From contig NZ_VCKY01000095.1 of assembly GCF_005889735.1 (NCBI RefSeq), positions 1 to 38,060 of the forward strand: DNA of 38,060 nucleotides, read 5' to 3'. The notes beneath the pieces are model-generated. The model did no database searches and was not told the origin of the DNA. It saw nothing but the letters and a program-made list of their open reading frames with translations. This document shows positions 30,501 to 37,855 of this stretch, piece by piece. Numbering within the stretch: position 1 is the first letter of the stretch; every line of letters starts with the position of its first letter. Source of the stretch: Nonomuraea turkmeniaca. GTDB taxonomy: Bacteria; Actinomycetota; Actinomycetes; Streptosporangiales; Streptosporangiaceae. The translations under genes were made by a program, and so were the position numbers.

Positions 30501-32261
30501 ATGAGGAAACTCATCGTGATCGCGGCGCTGCTCGTCTGCTACCCCGCGCTGCTGGTGTCGGCCCTCTGGCCGGCGCCGCTGCTGTTCGGGGTGGTGGCCG
30601 CGCTCTCCTACGCCGCCGAGTACGCCGCGCCGCGCGTCGCGAGGCGGTTGACCGACGTACTCGGCAGGGTGCACCTGGGGGTGACGCTGCGATTCGCGGC
30701 CCGGCAGACGGCGGCGCTGCTGCTGGTGGCGCGGACGGTGGGCCCGGATTCGCCGTGGTTCGTGGCGCTGGCGGCGGGGATGTTCGGGATTCACGGGGTG
30801 CGGGCCGTGCACACGGGGCTGGCTCTGCGGCTCAGGCAGACGCTCAGCAGTATGCCGGTCACCACTCGCAGCCTGGACGTCTCGGCGCTGCGGATCCCGA
30901 AGATGCCGCCGGGCTGGCTGGGCAACGCCCGCAGCGTGCGGTTCCTCTACCTGGACGTGCTGCCCGTGCTCGGGGCCGCGGCCGGCGCCGTCGCGGCGGC
31001 CTGCGGCGCGGCCCTGGCGCTCGTGTGCGGCACGATCGGCGCGCTGGCGCTGATCCCTTACGTGCGGCGGGCCCTGCCGCTCACCGACAAGGCCCGGGTC
31101 ATCCAGGTCGTGAGCGAGCAGGTCAGGGCCTACCGCCCGGAGGTCATCCTGTACTTCTCCGGCGCCACCGCCGCCGCCTACCAGGCCAGGATGTGGCTGC
31201 CCACGCTGGAGCGCATCGACCGGCGGGCCATCGTGGTGCTGCGCGAGCGCGGCATGGCCGCCCATCTGGAGCCTTCGACGCTGCCGATGGTGTGCATCCC
31301 GTCCTCGGCCGACCTGATGAGCTTCCACGCCCTCTTCAGCGCCAAGTTGTGCCTGTACGTCTCCAACGTCGGCGGGAACGTCCCCATGCTGCGCATCCCC
31401 ACGCTGCGCAGCGCGTTCCTCAACCACGGCGACAGCGACAAGGAGGCGTCGTTCAACCCGTTCTCCCGGGTGTACGACGAGGTGTGGGTGGCCGGGCCCG
31501 CGGGACGCGACCGTTACCGCCGGGCCAAGGTGGGCGTCAGGGACGAGTGCATCCACGAGGTCGGCCGGCCGCAACTGGAGGGCATCTCGACGGAGGGGCC
31601 CGGGCTGCCGTACCGGACCGTCCTGTACGCCCCCACCTGGGAAGGCTGGAACGACGACCTGTTCCACACGTCCTTGATCACCATGGGGCCGCGCATCGTG
31701 CGGGCGTTGCTGGAGCACGATCCACCCCTCCGCGTGATCTACAAGCCGCACCCGCTCACCGGATACCGCGACAAGAGCGCCCTGCGCGCGCACCGGAAGA
31801 TCGTCACCATGATCGAGGCGGTGGAGCTGGCCAAGTCGAAGGCGAGGCACCCGTCCCGTGCGACCGGATCGACGCCGCGGATCGCCCACATGATCGTCAC
31901 CGGCCATGAGCCGCACCTGTACGACTGCTTCAACCAGTGCGACCTGCTGATCAGCGACATCTCCAGCGTCGTGGCCGACTTCCTGGCCAGCGAGAAGCCG
32001 TACGCCGTGACGAACGTGGCCGGCCTGCCCGAACGTGCCTTCCACGAGCGGTATCCGAGCACCGAGGCAGGCATGCTGCTGGGCAAGGACCTGGCCGGGC
32101 TCGCGGAGTTCCTCGACGGGGAGGACACGCTGGCCCGAGCCAGGATCAAGCTCAGGAGCTACTTGTTCGGGCCGGAGTATCCGGACGCGCTGGCCCGCTT
32201 CAACGCGGCGGTCGAGCGGGTCATGACTTCGGCGGGCGAGCCAGCTTCTTCGGGCTCGTGA
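30501..32261 (+). CDS. CDP-glycerol/ribitol glycerophosphotransferase-like polymerase with N-terminal membrane domain
   Basis: 586 residues from ATG 30501. The first 190 residues hold about five hydrophobic helices (IVIAALLVCYPALLVSALW, LGAAAGAVAAACGAALAL). Residues about 200-580 are a TagB/TagF-type glycerophosphotransferase domain: FLNHGDSDKE (H309 region), YAPTWEGWNDD, VIYKPHPLTGY (K415-P-H-P) and LLISDISSVVADFL (S485, D486, D493). These are the blocks that bind CDP-polyol and catalyse polyol-phosphate transfer. Classical TagF is a peripheral protein, so the membrane domain is notable. It follows the IspD/TarI-like gene by 80 nt on the same strand, as expected if it uses that enzyme's CDP-polyol. 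Its 3' end overlaps the convergent GT2 gene by 41 nt. Confidence 0.85.
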   Translation: MRKLIVIAALLVCYPALLVSALWPAPLLFGVVAALSYAAEYAAPRVARRLTDVLGRVHLGVTLRFAARQTAALLLVARTVGPDSPWFVALAAGMFGIHGVRAVHTGLALRLRQTLSSMPVTTRSLDVSALRIPKMPPGWLGNARSVRFLYLDVLPVLGAAAGAVAAACGAALALVCGTIGALALIPYVRRALPLTDKARVIQVVSEQVRAYRPEVILYFSGATAAAYQARMWLPTLERIDRRAIVVLRERGMAAHLEPSTLPMVCIPSSADLMSFHALFSAKLCLYVSNVGGNVPMLRIPTLRSAFLNHGDSDKEASFNPFSRVYDEVWVAGPAGRDRYRRAKVGVRDECIHEVGRPQLEGISTEGPGLPYRTVLYAPTWEGWNDDLFHTSLITMGPRIVRALLEHDPPLRVIYKPHPLTGYRDKSALRAHRKIVTMIEAVELAKSKARHPSRATGSTPRIAHMIVTGHEPHLYDCFNQCDLLISDISSVVADFLASEKPYAVTNVAGLPERAFHERYPSTEAGMLLGKDLAGLAEFLDGEDTLARARIKLRSYLFGPEYPDALARFNAAVERVMTSAGEPASSGS

Positions 32262-33240
32262 GGAAGCCCCAGCCCCAGGAGCAGTGCATGGTGGCGTACA
32301 CGATCGGCAGCCGCAGCCGCGCCGCCGGGGACAGCCCGCTGCCGGTCACCACCGAGCCCGCCACGATGGCGAGCGCGTAACCGCCGGGGACGATGAGCGC
32401 GAGCGGGAAGAACGGCGAGACGACCAGCCCCAGCAGCATGGCCAGCACCGCGGCGGGCGGCGCCAGGTACCGCAGGTTGATCGTGCCCTCGTGGGTGCGC
32501 GCGACCACCCGCCGCCAGCGGCCGTAGTGGAAGTACTGCTTGGCCAGGGCCTTGACGTTGGGCCGCGGCCGGTAGGAGACCCGCATGCGCGGCTGGAACC
32601 ACACCAGCCCGCCGCTCTGGCGGATGCGGTGGTTCATCTCCCAGTCCTGGGCCCGCTGGAAGTGCTCGTCGTAGCCGCCCACCCGGTCGAGCGCCGAGCG
32701 GCGGAAGACGCCGAGGTAGACGGTGTCGGCGGGGCCGGCCGTGCCGCCCACGTGGAACGCGGCCGCGCCCACGCCGATCTTGGAGGTCATGGCGCAGGCC
32801 ACGGCCTGCTCGAAGGGTGTGACGCCCTCGGCCGCCATGATGCCGCCCACGTTGTCGGCGCCGGTCTCCGCCAGCGTCTCGACCGCGATGCGCAGGTAGT
32901 CGGGGGGCAGCATGGCGTGCCCGTCGACTCTGGCGATGATGCCGTTGCGGGAGGCGGCGATCGCGGCGTTGAGTGCGTTGGGGGTGCGGCCCGTCGGGTT
33001 GGGCACCACGGTCACCCGGGGGTCGGCCGCCGCGATGGCGTCGGCGACCTCCTGGGTGCGGTCTTGGGACGGACCCACGGCGAGCACGACCTGGATGTCG
33101 CCGGGGTATCTCTGGGCGAGGACCTGGTCGACGGCCTCGCGAAGGTGCCGCTCCTCGTTGAGGACCGGCATGACGACGGATATGGGGGGCCAGGCGCGCG
33201 TTTCCGCGGGCGCCTGCGGCGAGTCGGGGAACTGCTTCAT
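32221..33240 (-). CDS. GT2-family glycosyltransferase (ExoA-like) with C-terminal membrane segments
   Basis: 339 residues from ATG 33240. The catalytic core reads PISVVMPVLNEERHLREAV, VLAVGPSQDRTQEVADAI, NPTGRTPNALNAAI and the metal site IIARVDGHAMLPPDYL. QRAQDWEMNHRIRQSGG holds the catalytic acid, followed by the Q/R-x-x-R-W-like segment YFHYGRWRRVVART. Two or three hydrophobic segments close the protein (PPAAVLAMLLGLVVSPFFPLA and after). This arrangement is typical of succinoglycan ExoA-like enzymes acting on lipid-linked intermediates. No good Shine-Dalgarno sequence is seen; a GTG four codons upstream is possible. The gene is convergent with the TagF-like polymerase and divergent from the second LCP gene. 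Confidence 0.87.
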   Translation of the reverse strand: MKQFPDSPQAPAETRAWPPISVVMPVLNEERHLREAVDQVLAQRYPGDIQVVLAVGPSQDRTQEVADAIAAADPRVTVVPNPTGRTPNALNAAIAASRNGIIARVDGHAMLPPDYLRIAVETLAETGADNVGGIMAAEGVTPFEQAVACAMTSKIGVGAAAFHVGGTAGPADTVYLGVFRRSALDRVGGYDEHFQRAQDWEMNHRIRQSGGLVWFQPRMRVSYRPRPNVKALAKQYFHYGRWRRVVARTHEGTINLRYLAPPAAVLAMLLGLVVSPFFPLALIVPGGYALAIVAGSVVTGSGLSPAARLRLPIVYATMHCSWGWGFLTSPKKLARPPKS

Positions 33241-33254
33241 GGCGGGGCTCACGC

Positions 33255-33262
33255 TACTGTAC
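33255..33262. promoter_or_regulatory. Overlapping divergent -10 elements (TACTGT / TACAGT)
   Basis: TACTGTAC reads as TACTGT on the plus strand, facing the LCP leader ORF 62 nt away. On the minus strand it contains TACAGT, 15 nt from the GT2 ATG. This makes a compact candidate divergent promoter, though no clear -35 is seen on either side. Confidence 0.3.
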
Positions 33263-33321
33263 CGGCAGGGCAGGAGGGCAATCGAAAGCCCGATCCACCG
33301 GATCACAGGAGGGGGACGGCA

Positions 33322-33396
33322 GTGAGCGAGCGAAGCGAGCGACCCATCAAACACTGCCGACTGTCGTTCATGCGTCCGACGAAGGAGGGCGCATGA
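33322..33396 (+). CDS. 24-codon leader ORF translationally coupled to the second LCP gene
   Basis: A GTG at 33322 is preceded by AGGAGG (33307-33312) at a 9-nt spacing, as good a ribosome-binding site as any in the window. The product starts MSERSERPIKH and ends FMRPTKEGA. Its TGA (33394-33396) overlaps the LCP ATG as ATGA. The first codons come from GTGAGCGAGCGAAGCGAGCG, a repeated GCGA pattern that I recall near gene starts in related genomes. A GATCC-ACC-GGATC inverted repeat (33292-33304) lies just before the Shine-Dalgarno sequence. Translation is likely; a function for the peptide itself is not shown. Confidence 0.45.
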   Translation: MSERSERPIKHCRLSFMRPTKEGA

Positions 33397-34832
33397 GTGA
33401 CTCGGGCGAGGAGGACGCCGGAGTGCTCGTGGGCGGCGACGCCTACGGCGGCGTCAGGCTCCCGCCCGGCCGTCCGCGCAGACCGTTCAAGAGGAGCGCC
33501 AAGGCACGCCGGCGCAATGTGATCGTGGCCGGGTTCCTGTCCACGTGCGTGCTCGTCACCACGGGCGTGGTGTGGGCCACCCCGCGCCAGATCGGCACCG
33601 TCGACGCGGGCGTGACCGCCCCCACCCGCGGCGCCGAGAACATCCTGCTGGTCGGCGTGGACAAGCGTGACGACCTCACCCGGCAGCAGCAGAACCGGCT
33701 CAAGCTGGGCCGCGAGGCGGGACAGCGCACCGACACCATGATGGTGATCCACCTGTCCGAGGATCACCGCCGGGTCACCGTGGTGAGCCTGCCGCGCGAC
33801 ACCTGGACGACGGTGCCCGGCAAGGGCGAACACAAGATCAACTCCGCGTACCAGTTCGGCGGGCCCAAGCTCGCCAAGCAGACCGTCGAGTCCGCCACCG
33901 GGCTGCAGATCAACCGCTACATCGAGGTCAACATCCTCGGCTTCATCGACGTCGTGGACTCGCTCGGCGGCGTCACGGTGTGCACGCCGGTGCCGATCAA
34001 CGACCCCAAGACCGGGCTCAACCTGCCCGCGGGCACCCACCAGCTCGAGGGCGTGCAGGCGCTCGGCTACGCCCGCACGCGCGCCACCGCCCGCTCCGAC
34101 CTCGACCGCATCGACCGGCAGCAGCAGGTCGTCTCGGCCCTGCTCAACCGGGCGCTGAGCGCCGACACGATGGCCAACCCCGGCAAGCTGGCCTCGTTCG
34201 TCAACTCGACGCTCAGCACGGTGAAGGTGGACCCGGACGACGGGCTGCTGGGGCTGGCCACGCAGCTGAGGGACGTGTCGCTGGAGAACGTGAAGTTCGC
34301 CGAGGTGCCGCTGGCGAACGTCGACTTCAAGGCGCCGACGGGCGAGTCCGCGGTGTTGTGGGACAAGCAGGCGGCGCGCGACATGTTCGCCAAGATCAAC
34401 GCCGATCAGGATCCCGCCAAGCCCACACCCACGGTTTCTCCCTCCCCTTCCGCCAAACCGTCGGCGATCACGCCGGGCAGCATCAAGCTCAAGGTCAAGA
34501 ACGGCACGTTGATCACCGGTCTCGGGGCGCGTACGAAGACGGCGCTGGTCGCGTACGGCTTCAAGGTCCAGGGCGAGCCGGGCAACACCACGAAGAAGGA
34601 CTACAAGAAGACCGTCGTCCGGTACGCCACGGGCCAGGAGGACGCCGCCCGCGTGGTGGCCGCCGCCATTCCCGGGGCCGAGCTGAAAAAGGCGGACGTC
34701 GACGGCATCGAGGTCATCGTCGGCAGCGACCAGCCGAAAATCCAGAAACAGAAGTCCACCACCGCCCCAAGTGCCAAGCCGAGTGTTACACCAACGACCA
34801 AAACGGCAATGGAGAACATATGTAAGAAATAG
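33393..34832 (+). CDS. LytR-CpsA-Psr (LCP) family glycopolymer ligase with LytR_C domain, second copy
   Basis: 479 residues, with AAGGAGG before the ATG. A short basic tail leads to one membrane helix (about 43-62). The LCP domain shows ILLVGVDKRDD (D90, R92), GQRTDTMMV (R112, D114) and VSLPRDTWTT (R135, D136). Further blocks are INRYIEVNILGFIDVVDSLGG and GYARTRATARSDLDRIDRQQQ. These residues bind the pyrophosphate of a polyprenyl-linked polymer during its transfer to peptidoglycan. A LytR_C domain covers about 364-446, followed by a Ser/Thr/Pro/Lys-rich tail. Sitting beyond the polyol-phosphate genes, it is a good candidate to attach their product. The STAS gene follows after 34 nt. Confidence 0.95.
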   Translation: MSDSGEEDAGVLVGGDAYGGVRLPPGRPRRPFKRSAKARRRNVIVAGFLSTCVLVTTGVVWATPRQIGTVDAGVTAPTRGAENILLVGVDKRDDLTRQQQNRLKLGREAGQRTDTMMVIHLSEDHRRVTVVSLPRDTWTTVPGKGEHKINSAYQFGGPKLAKQTVESATGLQINRYIEVNILGFIDVVDSLGGVTVCTPVPINDPKTGLNLPAGTHQLEGVQALGYARTRATARSDLDRIDRQQQVVSALLNRALSADTMANPGKLASFVNSTLSTVKVDPDDGLLGLATQLRDVSLENVKFAEVPLANVDFKAPTGESAVLWDKQAARDMFAKINADQDPAKPTPTVSPSPSAKPSAITPGSIKLKVKNGTLITGLGARTKTALVAYGFKVQGEPGNTTKKDYKKTVVRYATGQEDAARVVAAAIPGAELKKADVDGIEVIVGSDQPKIQKQKSTTAPSAKPSVTPTTKTAMENICKK

Positions 34833-34866
34833 GCATAACTTTCGGCAGTTCGGGCAGGTGAGGCCC

Positions 34867-35214
34867 ATGGTGGTCAGGTGTTGGCGGGAAGACCCCTGCA
34901 TGGTTCTGCACGTCGTGGGTGATCTCGACGTCGCGGGAGCTCCTCGGTTGCGGGCCGAGTTGGAGCAGGCGATCGCCGAGGCGGACCCGCCCAACCTGGT
35001 GATCGACCTGACTGAGGTGCCGTTCTGCGACTCCGTGGGGCTGGGCGTGCTGGTGGCCACGCTCAACCGCATCCATCAGATGCGCGGACGCATGATCCTG
35101 GTGTTGGCGCCCGGCATGATCCGCCATTTGCTGATGATCACCAATCTCGACCGGCATTTCGAGACGAGCGAGTCGATCGGCGAGGCCCGCACGGCGCTCG
35201 CCAGCGCCGCCTGA
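34867..35214 (+). CDS. STAS-domain anti-sigma factor antagonist
   Basis: About 115 residues covering one STAS domain: CMVLHVVGDLDVAGAPRLRAEL, then LVIDLTEVPFCDSVGLGVLV with the phosphorylatable serine (S56, after D55). Such proteins are released or trapped by serine phosphorylation from an anti-sigma kinase and so free an alternative sigma factor, as in SpoIIAA/RsbV/BldG-type switches. No kinase or sigma gene is in the window, so its partner lies elsewhere. The start may be ATG 34867 or GTG 34870; GTGAGG just upstream fits the latter slightly better in spacing. It follows the LCP gene closely and is ended by a strong hairpin, so an LCP-STAS transcript is likely. Confidence 0.88.
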   Translation: MVVRCWREDPCMVLHVVGDLDVAGAPRLRAELEQAIAEADPPNLVIDLTEVPFCDSVGLGVLVATLNRIHQMRGRMILVLAPGMIRHLLMITNLDRHFETSESIGEARTALASAA

Positions 35215-35238
35215 CATCCCTTGTCAATCGTTACTTTC

Positions 35239-35277
35239 AGGTGTGCGAGAACATGGTCATGTTCTTCGGGCACACCT
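35239..35277 (+). terminator. Long hairpin after the STAS gene
   Basis: AGGTGTGC pairs with GCACACCT, then (after a 3-nt bulge) GAGAACATG pairs with CATGTTCTT around a GT tip. That makes about 17 bp in 39 nt, including one G-T pair. It begins 25 nt after the STAS stop. It also argues against starting the GNAT gene at 35243, inside the hairpin. Confidence 0.7.
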
Positions 35278-35323
35278 CCCCATCACCTGGCGGAGAGCCC
35301 CTGCACGTGTGGAGGCCTTCACG

Positions 35324-36154
35324 TTGTTCGACCAGTTTCCCGAGCCTGCGCGCTCCCAGCTCGCTGCCGCCTTCGACGAAGGCAGGACGCGTCCTGAGTG
35401 GTGCTTCGCGGAAGGGCCGGCCCGCCTGTCGTACTGGGCGCCCCTCCCAGGCTCGGAGCCGGTGATCGTCTGGCAGTTCGACCCGGGCCCGGATCCCGTC
35501 GCCGCCGCCGGCCTGCTGCGCCGCAGCCTGAGCACGATGGGCCTGAAGAAGATCATTCACGACATCCCGCTCAAGTCCGGGCTCACCCCCGTCGTCGACC
35601 GCGCCGTCGAGCACCAGGCGCTCACCCTGGCCGGGTTCGCCATGGAGGTCGAGCGGCTGGCACTCGAATGGGTCGCGGGCACTGATATCCCTTTTGATCC
35701 TGGGCGGCTGACGTACCGGCCGGCCCGCAGCATGCCCCCTGCCGAGGTGATCGACCTCCTCGTACGCGTCTCCGAGGGCTCACTCGACCACGACACCCGG
35801 ATCGAGGTCGCCACGGGGGGCGCCGAGCGAGAGGCCCGATGGATGTACGACGACCTGATGAGCCGCAGGGCCAAACCCGACTGGTTCGTCATCGGGCACC
35901 TGGGCGACTCCCCCGTGGGCCTGGTGGCCCCCGACGACCACTCGATCGCCTACATCGGCGTCGTGCCCGAGCACCGCGGCCGCGGCTACGTCGACGACCT
36001 CCTCGCCAGAGGCACCAGGACGCTGGCCGAAGCAGGCGTGCAGCGCGTCGTCGCGGCGACGGACGTCGCCAACGTCCCCACTGCCAACGCCTTCCTGCGT
36101 GCTGGATACTCGGAGGTCGGCCGGGTGTTCCGCTACTACTGGAGGCAATCATGA
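35324..36154 (+). CDS. GNAT-family N-acetyltransferase
   Basis: About 276 residues. The C-terminal half (about 130-276) is a GNAT domain: DWFVIGHLGDSPVGLVAP, the acetyl-CoA loop YIGVVPEHRGRGYVDDLL (R-x-x-G-x-G/A type) and VANVPTANAFLRAGYSEVG. The N-terminal half (about 1-125) is a less clear, possibly degenerate, second domain, a common layout in actinobacteria. TTG 35324 was chosen because GGAGG lies eight bases upstream. GTG 35309 is an alternative, and anything further upstream runs into the terminator hairpin. Its TGA overlaps the ATG of the LLM oxidoreductase gene (ATGA), so the two are coupled. The substrate amine is unknown. Confidence 0.83.
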   Translation: MFDQFPEPARSQLAAAFDEGRTRPEWCFAEGPARLSYWAPLPGSEPVIVWQFDPGPDPVAAAGLLRRSLSTMGLKKIIHDIPLKSGLTPVVDRAVEHQALTLAGFAMEVERLALEWVAGTDIPFDPGRLTYRPARSMPPAEVIDLLVRVSEGSLDHDTRIEVATGGAEREARWMYDDLMSRRAKPDWFVIGHLGDSPVGLVAPDDHSIAYIGVVPEHRGRGYVDDLLARGTRTLAEAGVQRVVAATDVANVPTANAFLRAGYSEVGRVFRYYWRQS

Positions 36155-36990
36155 GGCTTGGCGTGATGTTCGACAGGGGCCTGCCGCCCGAGCAGCTCAT
36201 CCCGTTCGCCAAGGCGCTGGACGCGACGGCCGTCGACGACCTGTGGGTGGTGGAGGACCTGGGCTGGACCGGCGGCATCTCCTCGGCCGCCACCGCTCTG
36301 GCCGTCACCTCCCGCCTGCGGGTCGGCATCGGCATCGCCCCCGCTCCCCTGCGTAACCCGATGTTGCTGGCGATGGAGCTGGGCAACCTGGCGCGCCTGC
36401 ATCCCGGCCGGCTGGCGGCGGGGATCGGGCACGGCGTATCGGACTGGATGCGCCAGGTGGGCGCCGCCCCGCCGTCGCCGCTCGCCCTCTTGGAGGAGAC
36501 GGTCACGGCCGTACGCGCGTTGTTGCGGGGCGAAACCGTCACGCTGCACGGCAAGTCCGTGCACCTGGACGGGGTGTCGCTCGTGCATCCGCCCGCCGTG
36601 GTGCCGCCCGTGCTGACCGGGGTGAAGAGTCCGAAGTCGCTGGCGCTGTCGGGGCGCGTGGCGCAGGGGACGATCGTGCCCGAGGGCATCGGGCCCGCTC
36701 AGGTGCCCGGAATCCTGGAGCGGATCGGGGCCGCGGACAGCGACGATCACGAGCTGGTGGTCTTCACGTTCCTGCACACCGGCGGGGAGGACATCCCCGA
36801 GGCCATGGTGGAGGGGCAGGCGTCGTTCCTGGGGGTCGCTCCGGAGGATGTGGTGATGGCGCACGGCTCGCCGGAGGAGGCGGCGGCGCAGGTCAAGAGC
36901 TTGTGGGCGGCAGGGGCTGACACGGTGGCGGTGCGTCCGCTCGGTTCGGACCCGCTGCACCACGTCACGGCCCTGCTGTCGGCCCTGTAG
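36151..36990 (+). CDS. LLM-class flavin/F420-dependent oxidoreductase
   Basis: 279 residues of a luciferase-like (beta/alpha)8 barrel: RLGVMFDRGLPPEQLIPFAK, the D-D-L-W-V-V-E-D segment, RLRVGIGIAPAPLRNPMLLA and LARLHPGRLAAGIGHGVSDW. It ends with GADTVAVRPLGSDPLHHV. These proteins use FMN or, very often in actinomycetes, F420; the presence of fbiC in this window shows the host makes F420, but cofactor choice cannot be settled by eye. GGAGG precedes the ATG, which overlaps the GNAT stop by four bases. The substrate is unknown. Confidence 0.87.
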   Translation: MRLGVMFDRGLPPEQLIPFAKALDATAVDDLWVVEDLGWTGGISSAATALAVTSRLRVGIGIAPAPLRNPMLLAMELGNLARLHPGRLAAGIGHGVSDWMRQVGAAPPSPLALLEETVTAVRALLRGETVTLHGKSVHLDGVSLVHPPAVVPPVLTGVKSPKSLALSGRVAQGTIVPEGIGPAQVPGILERIGAADSDDHELVVFTFLHTGGEDIPEAMVEGQASFLGVAPEDVVMAHGSPEEAAAQVKSLWAAGADTVAVRPLGSDPLHHVTALLSAL

Positions 36991-36993
36991 GAC

Positions 36994-37085
36994 CGGCCAT
37001 CTGGCCGCCGGGCGCGGCCGGATGGCCGCATGGCCGCGCGGCAGCCGGATGGCCGAATGGCCGATCGGGCTCGGCCGGATGGCCG
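36994..37085. repeat. GC-rich patch of ATGGCCG repeats and small hairpins
   Basis: CCGGATGGCCG occurs at 37018, 37045 and 37075. The core ATGGCCG occurs five times between 37021 and 37085. CGGCCA-TC-TGGCCG (36994-37007) and GCGGCC-GGAT-GGCCGC are hairpins. It begins 4 nt after the oxidoreductase stop, so it may act as a terminator, but the irregular repetition suggests slippage expansion. Confidence 0.6.
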
Positions 37086-37120
37086 ATGAGCGGCGTGTGG
37101 CGCCCGGCCACGATCGACTC

Positions 37121-37855
37121 ATGAGGCGAATCGCGGCATTAGCAGCATGTGCGGCGGCGGTGGTGTTGGCCACCGCCGGTTGCGGCGGCCTGGATCTGGA
37201 CGCCGAAGAGGTGCACTCGGCACAGTCGTTCCCCGTGAGCGGGACCTCCCTGAGGATCATCTCCTCCCTGGGCGGCGTCCGCGTGCTTCCCGGCACCGGC
37301 GACACGGTCGAGGTGGAGCGGTGGGTCCGCGGCAAGGCCGCCGACGAGGGCGGCGCCACCTGGTCCCTGAGGGACGCCACCCTCCGGCTGAGCGCGAACT
37401 GCAACCTGGTCCTCGGCGACTGCGGCGCCCGCTACCACATCAAGGTCCCGCCCGGCATCCGGCTGTCCATCGACGCGGCGGACGGCGTCGTACTCAAAGA
37501 CCTCCCGCAGGACGTGGACATCTCCAGCCGGGATCGCATCCAGTTGTCCGGCACCTCGGGAAGGTTGCGACTCCGCAGCGAGGGCCCGATCACGGGTGAC
37601 GGGCTGAAGTCGGCGAACGTCCGATGCCGGACCCTGGACGGTGCGATCGACCTCTCCTTCACCAGCCCACCGACCGACCTGGATCTCCAGTCCAGCGATG
37701 GCAGGGTGACGGCGGCCGTGCCGAAGGGCTCTTATGCGGTGACGGCGAAGAGCACGGACGGCAGCGAGCGCTCCGAGATCGAGAACGACGCCAAGGCCAC
37801 CAGCAAGATCGTCGCCCGCAGCACTTCCGGAAACGTCCGCATCCTGGCCAGATGA
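37121..37855 (+). CDS. Lipoprotein with DUF4097-like beta-strand repeats
   Basis: 244 residues. MRRIAALAACAAAVVLATAGC is a signal peptide ending at a cysteine (C21), so export and lipid anchoring are likely, although Thr at -3 is unusual for a lipobox. The rest is a series of short beta strands with alternating polar and hydrophobic residues (SLRIISSLGGVRVLPGTGDTV, RLSIDAADGVVLKDLP, RTLDGAIDLSF, STDGS, ARSTSGNVRILAR), characteristic of the DUF4097/adhesin-like beta-helix families. Codon 7 is TTA, the only in-frame TTA I found in the window. The start ATG 37121 was preferred to an upstream frame rich in Met-Ala-Trp-Pro encoded by the repeat patch; it has no clear Shine-Dalgarno sequence. Confidence 0.8.
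   Translation: MRRIAALAACAAAVVLATAGCGGLDLDAEEVHSAQSFPVSGTSLRIISSLGGVRVLPGTGDTVEVERWVRGKAADEGGATWSLRDATLRLSANCNLVLGDCGARYHIKVPPGIRLSIDAADGVVLKDLPQDVDISSRDRIQLSGTSGRLRLRSEGPITGDGLKSANVRCRTLDGAIDLSFTSPPTDLDLQSSDGRVTAAVPKGSYAVTAKSTDGSERSEIENDAKATSKIVARSTSGNVRILAR

Noticed and set aside
36994..37085. CRISPR-like array
   Set aside because: Repeats are only 7-11 bp with irregular 27-30 nt spacing, the spacers are not unique, and there are no cas genes.
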